Of a stretch of 64,000 nt of DNA, positions 23,599 through 35,235 are shown one piece after another. The stretch is from Platynereis dumerilii (taxonomy: Eukaryota > Annelida > Polychaeta > Phyllodocida > Nereididae), in assembly GCA_026936325.1 (NCBI GenBank), contig JAPTHN010000001.1:6150560-6214559 (forward strand), read 5' to 3'. A model generated the notes under the pieces. The model made no database searches. It was not told the origin of the DNA and was given only the letters and a program-made list of their open reading frames with translations. Positions within the stretch are counted from its first letter, which is position 1, and each line of letters begins with the position of its first letter. Both the position numbers and the translations under genes were made by a program.

Positions 23599-25013
23599 TT
23601 GCATGGACAACCAAACCCCCATTCACCTTGCTATTTGGCCCTCCTGTCCAGTTACCTCAGTAATCGCGTGCAATATGTCGAATATCAAAACTTTTCCTCC
23701 TCTCATCTAAATATATCTACTGGTGTCCCACAGGGTTCAATCTTGGGTCCATTGCTGTTCCTCATCTATGTAAATGATGTTTTCAGATCAAGCAGTTTTT
23801 TCAAATTCATTGTATACGCAGACGATACCACTTTATTTGTTTCTCTAGATTCTTCTCAAGACAATGTTCAGATTTTGAATACTGAATTAGCAAATGTATT
23901 GTCTTGGCTTAAAGTTAATAAGCTATCTTTGAATGTAGATAAAACAAAATGTATGATTTTCCACACACCGGGTAAAGTTATCAATCGCCCAGCTTTATTT
24001 ATTGATGATAAAATCCTGGAATATATTGGTACCTTTAATTTTCTAGGTATAACTATTAATGAGCATCTCAAGTGGAATGATCACCTTGATAACATAAGCA
24101 AAAAAATTGCTAAGTGTACTTTGAATAGATTGAAGAAATTCCTTCCCCAGGACACATTGAAAACTATATATTGTGCCCTTATTAATTCTCATCTGAATTA
24201 TGGAATTCTATGCTGGGGCTACAAAGCAAATTCCATATTTAAATTACAAAAAGGGTAATTCGAGCTGTAGCCAATAGTAGATATAATGCCCACACACAGC
24301 CCTTATTCAAAAAGTTGCGTTTGCTTACTGTTCATGATATTTTGAAAGTAAAATTATATAAGTTTTTTTATAGATTAATAAATAATCAAATTCCCAAGTA
24401 TTTTTTAGTGACAAATATCTTAATAAAACCACAGAATGATTATCCATACAATGCACGAAATAAGAATTTTAGACTACCACGTCTATATCATGCCTATGCC
24501 GAAAATAGTGTCAGATACCAGCTACCCAAGTTATAGTACATCAAATTCCATTCTGGAAAAGGTCTCAACTCATAGCGAGTTTGGCTTCTCCTTGTATATC
24601 AAAAATTCATTGACCCATCAATACCAGGAACAATGTTCCATACAAATTTGCTTTATATGTCAATCCTCAATTATATAGTTTCATCCCTTTTGTTTTGCTG
24701 ACCATTTCACTTCATCCAATCAACCCTCATACCATTTTCATTCACCCCCCTTCACCTACATTTATCATTTCACCTATCAACACCTATTTTTAAGAAAATT
24801 ATGATTTCAATTTATTTGACATAATGTATGACTTGTGGTAATTAATCAAAAGTGTAATCTTGTTTTTCTTTTTTTTCTAATAGGTGGCATTTATGGTAGC
24901 GCCATATTCATGGCAAAGTAAATGTCTCCTGACATTAAAATAATTGAACTATGTCTTTTATTCATTGTAACTGTATATTCATGTCAAATAAATATTTCTG
25001 TCTGTCTGTATTC
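23599..25013 (+). mobile_element. 5'-truncated LINE (CR1/Jockey-like reverse transcriptase)
   Basis: The frame 23599-24258 encodes the core of a non-LTR reverse transcriptase: SYLSNRVQYV, GVPQGSILGPLLFLIYVNDV, the catalytic YADDTTLF, LSWLKVNKLSLNVDKTKCM and NFLGITINEHLKW. Just before 24258 a run of A has lost one base; after the shift the protein continues to about 24536 with LLTVHDILKVKLYKFFYRL. The endonuclease and the first part of the reverse transcriptase are absent, so the copy is truncated at its 5' end, as is usual for target-primed LINEs. About 475 bp of 3' UTR ends in CAAATAAATATTTCTGTCTG and a short CTGT repeat. One frameshift and few other lesions suggest a fairly young copy. Clade assignment (CR1/Jockey group) is inferred from motif style. 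Confidence 0.85.
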
Positions 25014-25525
25014 CGTAGCTTCTCCAAGCTCCAAACCTCAACCTAATCCAAAGCATTGATATTTCCCAATTTTAGCTTGACAGCAACACTTAATTCAAAT
25101 ATATCATGTCTTAGTCATTGTTCCAGTAGGGTGTGTGTATTTCAAATTCTTATCTGTGAAAAAAATGCAAAAGATAATTTTTGCAGGATTAGACTTTCTT
25201 CAACACTTTCATTTCTAAAAAGTGCAGACCAAAGAGCCAACGGAAGGCAAGATATCATCCTAGACCATTAATGTTGGTATACAAAATGAAGATGTTTTTG
25301 ATTCATATTCAAATTCAGATATAATTCATTTCCAATATTTTGTCATCATAGTAATACATTTACGGTAATTATTAATAAAATGGTGTAGAACCCAATGAAG
25401 GCACAAAGGACCGCTATGTAGGGGCCACCAGATGCAAGTGGGGTACATGAGAGGAGAGGTGGGAGGTAGCACAGACATTCATAGGAATTCGACAACACAG
25501 TTGAGAGCTTTCGAACCATGGCAGT
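25014..25525. other. No gene seen
   Basis: Intergenic, AT-rich. No exon, RNA or repeat end recognised before the hAT-like element. Confidence 0.4.
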
Positions 25526-26496
25526 CAGTGGCGTAGCTAGGATTTTTCTCTGGGGGGGCAAATGACCCTGAATTTCCCCAAAATGTAATCGAAAACATGG
25601 TGTACGCCCAAAGCATTTTTTAAGGATTTTCGACTGGTGACTAACAGAGCAATTGCATATGAAATGCACTGCGTTGCGCCGCATAAATAAGTTAAAAGTT
25701 TTAAAGGCACACTAGACATATTTGACCTTAGATATATTTACAAAAAGGACTTTTACAACTGAGCCTATAACTTACGAATTCCATAAATTCCACCAAAGAG
25801 TGTTGATGATGTTGAAATTCATGAAAAAAAACCCACATCAGCAGAAATTTCCACAACATTTTATCTTCAGAATCAGAAGTGGTTTGGAAAGAAAGAAGCA
25901 AATTTGAATCTCTGAAAAATTGGTCTTCCAGTGACACCCATTTAGGAATGACTGGGAAACCAAAGCTGACAACTGAAAGACCATACTTCAAAGTTTCAAA
26001 TAGCATTGGCATGAATTTCAGTAGGATTTCTTAAAAATCGTCATTAGACTTTCGGAAGTTTCCCCTCCTTTTTTCTCGTCTTTCCTCCCTTTTTCCTTCC
26101 TGCAGGGTCCCCACTGGACAGGGAAAACAGAGAAAATTATGAAAAAAAAAAAAATTCCCAGTAGGGGGTAAAAAAAGGGGAATTTGCAATTTGGCCTCAA
26201 ATTCAGGGAAAACACGGGGAATTCGGTTTACCTGCATTAATGTGTGAAACAAGCCCTTTATTTTGGTTTCCGATTAGCACTGATAACACAATGATAAGGC
26301 CAAATAACTTCGGAGAAAATGTCAGCTTCCTTTTGCTTCCCCATTTTCCCATCTTCCTCCTCTCTTTTCAATTCATTTTGCCCATTTCCCTATTTTTGCT
26401 CATTTCCCCATTTTTTGCCCATTTCCCCATTTTTCCCCAAAAAGTTGTCGGGGGGGGCAACTTGCCCCCCCTGCCCCCCCACTAGCTACGCCACTG
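25526..26496. mobile_element. hAT-like nonautonomous element, 971 bp
   Basis: Begins CAGTGGCGTAGCTAGG and ends CTAGCTACGCCACTG, inverted matches of at least 15 bp. Flanks ATGGCAGT (25518-25525) and ATGGCAAT (26497-26504) match at 7 of 8 positions, as expected for an old hAT duplication. The right part is T/C-rich with runs of C and TTTCCCCATTTT-type words. No transposase was recognised. Confidence 0.75.
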
Positions 26497-26855
26497 ATGG
26501 CAATTAGAATGCTGTATGACTAATACTGACGAAGTTATAGAGAACCACCGATTGGCAAAAATGGTTGAAAATTAAAAAAACATTGAAACTTGAAGGCCTT
26601 TGGGAGACCCCTTCCTCTTGTTGGATTTCCTTAAAATTTCACCTGCATCAGTTTTATACCTAACCTCATCAAATAAGAGGGTATGCGATGTGAAATTCAT
26701 AGAATGATTTTTTCCCATCTAAAAATGTAGCGCCCTAATACTGCAGCATACAATATTTCCCTGTTACGAAAATATCCTCCGAGGGGGCGCACTGACTGAA
26801 ATTTGGAGAGCAGTGCCCTCATAGTTATGACATAAAGCAATTTCCTTTCCAAGGC

Positions 26856-26861
26856 TTTATT
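26856..26861 (-). terminator. Candidate poly(A) signal of ankyrin gene
   Basis: AATAAA on the minus strand about 155 bp past the stop codon of the ankyrin-repeat gene, the first such hexamer downstream. Confidence 0.5.
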
Positions 26862-27016
26862 CTGACATCTACACAGCTGCACAAAATACGTATAAGTTAA
26901 CCATGCATGATATGAGAGACAATTTCAATTTTCCTTCTTTTCTTATCTTTTTTTTCACCTTTTTCTTTCAATTTCATTTAATTTCATTAAACTTAAAATT
27001 AGTAACTTAATTAGGC

Positions 27017-29873
27017 CTATTCACTGAGTGGTGAAAGAGCAAGAATCTCATCTTCAAAATCTGAAATTTCTTCCATTCCATCAGTTTGTCCTTCCTTTGG
27101 ACATTCTTCTTCATTTGAATCTTCCTTTCCTTCTTCTTCTTTTCTCTGTTCTTCCTTTTCAGCTTCTTCAATTGCTCGTTTGACTTTCAATCTTGCTAAA
27201 GGAATTACTACTAACACAGTCACAAAAATCCAATCCAACTTTCTTTGGGGAACTATTGTTACACCTTTTCTGTATGCTTTGCTCAGCTCTGCTGATTTTA
27301 CTTCAAAGTAATCTTCCAATTTTTCAACAGTATCACTGCTATCAGAAATAGTCTGTGATATTTTTGTATCTTTTCTCTGATAAGGAACAAATTCAGTTCT
27401 ATCAGAATTTTCGGATTGATAAATACTATCTTCAACTACTTTATGTTCTGCTTGACAAAATATTTCTTTTTCTACATGGGCATTTTCATCCTCAGTATCA
27501 GGAATAGTAACATTTCTTGTCTCTAACAATGGTAAAACAGAAGCACCCTGTAGTATTTGATATGCAAATTGACTGGACGTGCCCAATTTATTGCTTACAT
27601 CCAATTGTTTTGGTCTATTTATATCTACATAATGTTTGGGGCAGGCCTGGTCGGGCAACTTTTGGTTAATGTTATGGTCAATTGTTTTGCAAATCGCATT
27701 TCCCAAATGTGTGTTGCTGCAGATTTCATTGCCAGTGTTTTCTCTATTACCATAACTTGGTTGATATTTTCCATTATTGCCCAGGGGAGGTAGATTATTA
27801 GATATATCGACCTGTCTATAGCTGGCACCATTGCTCAATAGTATCTCCATGATTTCTTTGTTCCTGTTTCTTTTAGCATAGAAGTAAGCAGTTCTTCCAT
27901 GAAAATCAGGAATGTCTAAACTTAAAGAATATTTTAACATTTCTTGGCAAATTAATTGTGTTGATTCTGTATCATCATTCATAACAGTGTAGTGAAGAGC
28001 AGTGTGACCTGAAAAAAAAGGAAGAAAGATTATATTTAATCAAAGTCATATTTGATAATAAGAATAAAGAAAACAATAAATTCGATGGTTTTTTTGTGAA
28101 ACAAAAAAAAACGATTCCAAATAATATTTCTGACAAAAACTGAAATTATATAATCATCGTAATAGATATAGCTTACATAATAGCAGTGGTGGATACAGGG
28201 GGGCCTAGGGGGCACAGCCCCCCCCCCCTAGACCACTGAGATAAATAATAATATTTTTAAGAAAATACGCTGCAACGCTTCCCGCGAATGCCCGAAACGC
28301 GTCCGGGCCCCCCTAGATGACCCTGTCTGGATCCGCCACTGAATACAACTAGCCTATCCATTCATTTATTCCTCGAAAATACTTATGCGGTTTGGATGAA
28401 AAGAAAGTAGTCTTCTTTCTTTTTCCGAGTTGTTGTTTTTCAGATGTCAATCAAATCATTTAACCAATCACAATACAAAGCTAATTTTGATTGACAGGTA
28501 GTCTCCATACCGTAAAACAATTAAAGTAACTTGACAAGTCTGCAACTTAATTGGCTTTCAAGGAGGAGGAGATTAATTAGTTGACAATCAAAACATGACA
28601 ACTGTTACGTAATGGTAACAATGTTATGACTTCTGAGCAGTCAATTAGTTTTTGGTCCCTTTAAGAAAAAAACAGAACACACATCGAAGTTTAGTGTTCT
28701 GAATCTGAAAAAGTGTGTAAATGTTTAAATAAATATATATTTATTTATTCGGCAATGATATTTACCATTTACTTACAGGTGATTTCATTAGTACGCGATT
28801 CTTAGGTTCTAGACGCACCAAATACATGCCATTTTTAGTTAATCTGATTGGTTTAGCAACAACAGAACGTCACACATTTGATTTATCAAACGTAGTATGT
28901 GCTGGTTTAGCATTGATTCTTCACAGCCAAGTGTGAATGACAAGAATCGCATGGCAATGAAATCACCTGTAATACCTAAATATTTTCTCTCTCACTTCAC
29001 ATCAACAAATTACAAAATGTTTACTGATCAATCAGTTACCAAGTACAAGCTTTATGACGAAAAAAAAGCAGTCTTTTTTAAAATGCAAAGTTATAGACCA
29101 ACCCAAATAGTCTCTCCTATAGAAATTGCATTCCCCTCGAGCAAGTGTCAGTATCAATTCGATTTCCATTTTTCTCTGCAAAAAGGCAGCCCAGAGAAGA
29201 GCACACCTTCCACTAGAGGGTTCTGGGACATCGACATTGGCTCCTCTGGTGAGAAGCAGCTTAAACATTCTCAATCTGAAACCAAAAGCAATATCAAGAT
29301 ATGAGCCATGTCAAGAATAGTTCTTGCATCTGTTCAATAATTAATCGAGCTAAGTACGGAAAAGAGGATTAGGCATATGTTCTGAATTTCAGAGCTTTCT
29401 GAATAAAGGGGTGAGCCTGTACTGGTCATGGTAATTAGGTTTATTTTATTTTCTCTCTCTCTTCATAGGACTGTCTCTTTTAAATAATGATTTAAAAACA
29501 TAATTGCTAAAACTTGATTATGAGCATTTCTGCTTATGATCAATTTATGTTGTCATATATAGGCCATATATATATATTTCTATTTCTGTAATTGTGTGTT
29601 TTAATGAGGAAAAACAAGATGTCTCATGTCTTAATTTGTGCATGTTTTGTTCAACTAAACGTTGATAATATATGAAAAAAAAGAAGTTTTTTCGAAATCA
29701 AAAGGAGTACAGTAGGTCTACCTTTTAGACTCATCTTGAACCATTAAAGCTGATATCAGAGCTCCTTGTCCATTGGAATTGATCATCCGGACATCAGCTC
29801 CAGAATTCAGAAGGAATTTCAACTGTTTGACTCTCCCTGCGTGGATGGCTTTATGCAAGGTGTCATTGGCCAT
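27017..29873 (-). CDS. Ankyrin-repeat protein with hydrophobic segment and acidic C-tail, 3 exons, 438 aa
   Basis: Coding exons: 29873-29722, 29275-29103, 28008-27017 (minus); splice phases agree and the joined frame is 1,314 nt plus stop. The first donor (AG|GTAGAC) and second donor (G|GTTGGT) are weak. Residues 1-155 hold about five ankyrin repeats: LHKAIHAGRVKQLKFLLNSG, LRMFKLLLTRGANVDVP, CALLWAAF, then a split repeat rejoined by splicing to give DYLGHTALHYTV, and DFHGRTAYFYAKRNRNK with IMEILLSNGAS. Residues about 160-365 are polar, Ser/Thr/Asn-rich and probably disordered. WIFVTVLVVIPLARL (368-382) could be a membrane segment. The last 50 residues are strongly acidic (EEAEKEEQRKEEEGKE). 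Ankyrin repeats bind protein partners; the partner is unknown. It may be a scaffold, possibly tail-anchored. An upstream in-frame start is not excluded. Confidence 0.82.
28184..28341. mobile_element. hAT-like poly-C element, 158 bp (ankyrin intron 2)
   Basis: CAGTGGTGGATACAGGGG at the left and CTGGATCCGCCACTG at the right form inverted ends around runs of G and C. A matching target duplication was not evident. Same terminal type as 36074-36212 and the fragment at 60815-60950. Confidence 0.55.
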
Positions 29874-30002
29874 TTTGAATTGATCACTGGAATTGAATTT
29901 CCAAAAAAGTAAAGACCAAAATACGATTAATTCTCAAAATTTAATAATTAATAGTACAACTAAGACGTACTTCATGCTTTATTTATTTATTTTTTTCTTG
30001 TA

Positions 30003-30222
30003 GGAAGGACGGTTGGGCTAATGGTAACATGCTAGGCTGCCAATCGGGTCCAGGGTTCGAATCCAGCTCTTGTAGAGTCACCTGGGTCTATGTTGGACGG
30101 CTGTTTCACAATAGTTTGCCTCATTGCCGTGTCCTCCTCCTGTCCTAATTAGGCCCCAGGAATTAGCCATGTACCAAGTCCATAAATACAGGAGGTAAAG
30201 TCCCAATAATCCATTTATCTTT
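30003..30222 (+). mobile_element. tRNA-derived SINE, family 1
   Basis: GGACGGTTGGGCTAATGGTA, GGGTTCGAATCC, CTATGTTGGACGGCTGTTTC and CCTGTCCTAATTAGG in family order, with a CCATTTATC tail. It lies just upstream of the ankyrin gene start. Confidence 0.8.
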
Positions 30223-31238
30223 ATTTTCTTTGGACAGAGCTATAGCTGTACGTTACAACAGTATCAATATAAGCATGCTAACTGTATATCTCTGACCAAG
30301 TGCTCTATTTGGACATAGGGCCACTCTATGAATGCCCTACCTACAAAAGTTCTTCAGTGCTCCGCTGAATTGCAACAGTAGCATATTCGAAGTTGAGTAA
30401 TTTGCAAAATAGTCTATAAACTTAACCGCACATGATGAGGTCTTGGTCTGATCAGTGCCAATGTCTTGATGTTGAAGGCAATGTTTCATATAGGCCTACA
30501 GCATTTCTTACATTGTCAATATTAATCGAGTATATAAAAGGTGTATCATGTGTATCATAGCCTTTAGGTCATGTTTATTCGACAGAACTTATCAAAATTA
30601 TTTTATACAGAGAAAGACAAAACAGATTAAAATATTCATGAGAAAATAAGCAATTTTCTTACCAATAGCATTTCTTCTCACCACGATGTTTTTCTTATAA
30701 TCTCTCAATCTAATCTAATCAAAAGATCTGAGAAACCAAACTCTGCTCAGGATGTTACATTGGGTCGTCATGGTGCCAGCATAATGGTGGCGTGATGCAC
30801 GAAAAAGAACGATTTAAGGAAATGTTGGATGGTTTTTCAATGTCCATTAGACAATTACACCCTTTTAAGACTGGCAATCAAGCCTTAATTGGCTGTCAGC
30901 CAAAGATTGGTAGCTGGGATCATTAATTGCAGCCCGAGCTCGAACATCAATTTTTTTCCACCTAAAATTATGAGTATTTGTCATATAGAATTGCCACAGG
31001 TGTAGCTATCTTCCTCCTTAAAAATATTGCAGCATTGTAAATTGCCATTAGGCCTAAATTCTGAATTTAAGGGTTTGAAAAAAATTAGCAAAAGTCCAAT
31101 GAGGCCTTGGCCAAATGGAGCATCTCTGCAAAAATAACCGTAAATTAACTAATTGAAGTGTGCGGGAAATATGGCACATGCCTAAGCAGTAGCCTAATTA
31201 TGAAACTGAGAAGCTTAGATCAGTCAGCATTTAAGTCC
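30223..31238. other. No protein-coding gene seen; probable upstream region of ankyrin gene
   Basis: AT-rich, no domain-bearing frame. It may contain the promoter and the noncoding first exon discussed at 30663-30720. Confidence 0.4.
30663..30720 (-). other. Possible 5' noncoding exon edge of ankyrin gene
   Basis: On the minus strand GCTATTG|GTAAGA (donor at 30662-30661) could splice to the acceptor TTCCAG at 29888-29887, 13 bp before the ankyrin start codon. Joined in this way, an upstream ATG would make a three-codon frame ending at a TGA created just after the junction. The 5' edge of this exon and the promoter cannot be located from sequence. Inference only. Confidence 0.25.
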
Positions 31239-31365
31239 AGTCTTGAGCAGACGCTCTTTAAAAGTGGAGGAGGGGGGGGGGGTCGAAGGCAGAATGCCGA
31301 GTCTTGAGCAGACGCTCTTTAAAAGTGGAGCAGGGGGGGGGTCGAAGGCAGAATGCCGAGCGTCT
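31239..31365 (+). repeat. 62-bp tandem duplication
   Basis: GTCTTGAGCAGACGCTCTTT, then AAAAGTGGAG, a G run and TCGAAGGCAGAATGCCGA, present twice in tandem with differences mainly in the length of the G run. Confidence 0.8.
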
Positions 31366-32014
31366 TGAAACAAATGATGTCGCAGAACGACTCAAAGTGT
31401 CGAGAAACTTATGTACACAATTTCCCATGTCATCAATTTCTCTTATCATCTTTATTGTTAGTCTTGGCATTGTTTTGCAATATTGTATCATAACAAAAAG
31501 TTCACCATACCAGCATAATCCTTTTGAAAATAAAGTTCATTGTTTATGCAATGTTATCATGTTTTTGGAAAATTTTAACAAGTGGAGTGATAAAGTGATA
31601 CAAAATGACTATGAAAACAATCATGGGGCTATTTGACAATGTGATTAACTGCTTCTTCACACTTTGCACCAGACAACCCATGTTGCTCGACAACATTTGT
31701 TATAAGACGCTCAAGGCTTCGCCTTTCGATACCAAGTGACTCAAAAGACACTCAGGGAAATAGAGTGTCTGCCTAAGACTGATTTAAGTCCACAAGCTTT
31801 GGAGCTCCAAAGCGCTGAGAACCCCTCATTTGTGGACTAGGCACCAGATGGCGCCCTAGCAAATCATTTTGGACCATACGGCCTCTGGTGGAATATCTGG
31901 AGTACTATCAAGGATAGTTTACCTATTCCTAGAAGTTTCCTAGAAGTTCTGTGGCAGATGCAATGCATTGGGTCCCATGTTATTACCTATTTAAACATAA
32001 GGGGCAGTAATTTG
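31366..32014. other. No gene seen
   Basis: A 110-codon plus-strand frame (31304-31636) begins in the tandem duplication and contains a hydrophobic stretch, but it has no family resemblance and no splice context; I do not call it a gene. Confidence 0.35.
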
Positions 32015-32285
32015 ATAATCGGGGGGAGGGGGCTTGGAGTTTTCCTTGGCAGGAAATTATTTATTACACCGTAACTGCTACAGTAATTTTAAGGGCATGA
32101 AGTCCTCAGTAATTTATTGTTCATGAAACAACACCTAGTTAAAAATACCCCATCCAGAAATTATTCATTTCAAGACCGCCCAGAAAGGATTTTTTAATTT
32201 GATTTCACTGACACTGAGCAAGATATTATTTATTAAAAAGACTCTCCAAGCCCCCCCCCCCCATATTAAATCTCCCCCCCCCCTA
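32015..32285. repeat. Dispersed poly-G/C-ended repeat
   Basis: Shares GAAATTATTTATT, AAATTATTCATTTCAAGAC(C/A)G and CTTCAAGCCCCCC-type words in order with 44120-44372 and, partly, 51225-51330. The ends are G-rich and C-rich. It is probably a nonautonomous DNA element. Confidence 0.5.
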
Positions 32286-33204
32286 ATAAGCTACTTTTTA
32301 TAACTTCTAATTTTAGTAGAAATTTCATGAAATATATGAAACTTATCACTGCCGATATTTCCTCTTTTTTAGCACCAAGAACATGACTTGAAAATTGATG
32401 GGTTCTATGAATGGATGAATTACCAAATTTAATTTCTGTTGAACAGTCACAGTCTTTTCAACAATTATAGAGCAAACTGTAAAATGGACAGACAAAGTTA
32501 ACGTTTATGCTTGGTGGAGCAAAAAAAGGCTTGTTTTGTTCACCAAAATGTTATCTCCTAATTTTTTATTGTTCATCATATTTCCAATGTCAATCAGTGA
32601 TTTTATGATGGAGTTTTTGACAGTCACTGTGTACTTAAATCTGTTCATGGTGCACAGAGCTTAAAATGTTCTGTTAGACATTTATTTGAAATAGATATGG
32701 TCGGTCGATTTTTATTGCAGCAGAATATTGGCATTTACATTTAGTAAAAGATGTAAAAATGAATATTTTTTATTTTTTACTTTTTCGAATGTTGTTGCAC
32801 TTTGTAAAACATGAAGTCAAGTGTGCAATCAGTTTGCTTTAATAATTCATTAACAAGGTTTTAGTGTTTGATTCTGTAAGCTAAGCTGACAGCAAAATTC
32901 AGATGATAAAGATAGGGATGTATAGGGGTATTGGGGAGGGGGGGGGTAAATTACATTTTATGAAGGATTATAGGATTTATTTTGAAGTGAGGGGTTGACA
33001 CACACCTCGATTTTTGGTGACATTTGTAATTTTGTCTTGATAAAAACATAAGATTATCAGAATTTATATCTTCGTGTTTAAAAAATAAAGTTATAGTATT
33101 TGATAGCATTATTACCATAACACCATTTTTCGTTTTACACAGTACCATAGGCCTATAAACCTTGACCCTTTCATGCATCACTGATAAATTCAATTAAGGC
33201 AGGT
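32286..33204. other. No gene seen
   Basis: AT-rich intergenic sequence with a G run near 32935. No exon, RNA or repeat ends recognised. Confidence 0.4.
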
Positions 33205-33428
33205 GTTATGACAGGAGCCCAGGTTGGTCTTGTGATAGCATGCCATACTGCCAGTTGCTGGGTCCAGGGTTCGAATGCAGCTCTTGCCGGGTTACCTGGA
33301 CCTATGTTGGACGGCTGTTTCAATATTCCTAACCCAATTTCCGTGTCCTCCTCCTCCTCCCATCCCATCCTAATTAGCCTACCAAGTTCATAAAAACAGA
33401 ACGTAAAGCCCCAATCATCCATCCATCA
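33205..33428 (+). mobile_element. tRNA-derived SINE, family 1
   Basis: GGAGCCCAGGTTGGTCTTGT, GGGTTCGAATGCAGC, GCCGGGTTACCTGGACCTAT, CCTAATTAGCCTACC and a CATCCATCC tail; a full-length family member. Confidence 0.82.
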
Positions 33429-34472
33429 TCCTGAACCTGGCGATCTTTTAGGAATACCAGTAAAAAATTATTTTGACTGGCCCCCATCTTTTAGCTGGCC
33501 AGCATTTACATTTTACACTGATTCAAGGGTTTAACGGGTCACCAGCGTAAAACGTCTCATTTAAAGTGTAAAAGGCTGGGCCTATGAAAATGACACTTTT
33601 TGAGTATCAAAAGATGTTATCAGAATCCCTGCCAAATACGTATTGAACTAATTCCCCTTAAATCAACCTTAAATCAGTCCTTAACCCCTGTCAATTGGCC
33701 TAATAATCAGGTTATTCAAACACATTTAGATGTTGGTGAATTAATGGCCTGGAAATACTGATAAAGTCTGTTTTAATTTTCGACATCTGTTTTCAGCATT
33801 TAATGGTCATCAATTGAGATTTTATTTTCTTTGAAAGAAATTATCACCATTTGATGTTTACTGTAGATTAAGTAGGGTCTTTTAAGTTGTAATTATTAGC
33901 TGTGAAATATTAATGATCTTACCAGCAAGTTGCCTGTTCACTGCTGCTGAAGTTTTAAATCACGTGATTCCGTCAAGATGACGTCATTGTTACGACATCA
34001 ACCCCCTTTGATCTAACTGTAACCCCCTTTTTGACTTCTCTCCGCACCATCAATTCTGAAAATTTTTTGAGTCACGGATTTCTGGTTGTACAACAAAGTG
34101 ATCATTGCAACCATTACACACGCATCTTGCTAATTTACGAAAGCTGCAATTCATGTATGCAAAATAGAACTTGTTCTTATGTCGCAAGAATAATTCGGGG
34201 TATTGTTAGGCCTATGGTTGTAGAATTGCCGCACCCCCCATTTGACTCCCCCCCCCCCCCTTACAATGGCTTACATGCAACATGAAAAGAGTTTAGCTTT
34301 ATTATATCCCATGGCCTTGAAACAGGTCTTCGTTTGGCCTATTTACAAGACAAACTTAACTTTTTTCCTTTTTAAGAAGTTTTAAAATCACACAATTATT
34401 AATGTCTCTAGATCTTGAAATTGTATGTCTCTGCACTAAATGTTTCACACCATTATTCAACCATTTCCTTTA
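33429..34472. other. No gene seen
   Basis: AT-rich, with a C run near 34245. No domain-bearing frame. Confidence 0.4.
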
Positions 34473-34790
34473 CAGCGAAACACTTTGATATAGAATTAAA
34501 GTGGACTGTGGCACTGCGAAAATGGCACTTCGTGACTCATGATAGCTGATGAAGTGTCATCTTCTCTACTTTCAACATGGGAAACATAGAGGCCTTTCGA
34601 TTAGTCATGATCAAGAGTAAGCCATTTGACTTCTCATAACAAATTTTAGAGTGAAAATCAGATGCATAATCCTTTCATTTGGCTGTCACCAACAAGTTTG
34701 ATCATGACAAATCATCAGCATGATGACAAACGAAGTGCCATTTTCACAGTTCCACAGTCCACTTTAATTCTATATCAAAGTGTTTCACTG
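34473..34790. mobile_element. Tc1/mariner-type MITE, 318 bp, TA target site
   Basis: Ends CAGCGAAACACTTTGATATA and its inverted match ending TTTCACTG, flanked by TA on both sides. The terminal repeats run about 55 bp (through GTGGACTGTGGCACTG...AATGGCACTT). TA duplication plus CAG(T/C)G termini are the Tc1/mariner pattern. No transposase is present. Best preserved of three copies (with 19955-20310 and 23240-23540). Confidence 0.82.
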
Positions 34791-34995
34791 TAAAAAAATT
34801 TTCGAAGGCCTGGAGAATAGCGTATTGAACTTCGTTCCTTTCTGTTCCGGAGCAGACACAAGTGCCCAACTGTTAAATTTGCAGCAAAATGTTACAAAAT
34901 TTTCAGAGATCATTAGTTGAAAATACTTCAAAGAGTTCGACATTGTTAATGGGTGATTTTTGCTTTGCGTCCTTCATTTATGCACTTGTAAATTA

Positions 34996-35123
34996 CTAAT
35001 TTAAGAGGCAGGGTATGACACCAAGAAACTGCTATCCAAGCAACAATCAGTTCCAGAGCTGGAATCGAACCGTGGACCCAATGACTGGAGACCCAGTATG
35101 CTACCAACTGAGCTGACCTCACA
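34996..35123 (-). mobile_element. tRNA-derived SINE or tRNA pseudogene, family 4
   Basis: On the minus strand GAGGTCAGCTCAGTTGGTAG carries an A box and CACGGTTCGATTCCAGC a B box, about 73 nt in all. The ends do not pair as an acceptor stem, so it is not a functional tRNA. A short unrelated tail follows. Only one copy is in the window. Confidence 0.6.
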
Positions 35124-35229
35124 TTTCCCAAATTCTTGTTCAAAACTGTACAGTGCTGCCGCTGACAGCACTTGCTTAAACAAAAGAAAAAGTCATTAAA
35201 ATTTATTGGCAGTTTTTCCAGGAATGCGC

Positions 35230-35235
35230 TTTATT
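35230..35235 (-). terminator. Candidate poly(A) signal of angiopoietin-like gene
   Basis: AATAAA (minus) about 1.9 kb past the stop codon, in AT-rich UTR-like sequence. Another hexamer at 35568-35563 is an alternative. Confidence 0.4.

Noticed and set aside
28897-29304. 135-codon plus-strand frame
   Set aside because: Antisense to ankyrin exon 2 (29275-29103), which has splice sites, correct phases and ankyrin motifs on the minus strand.
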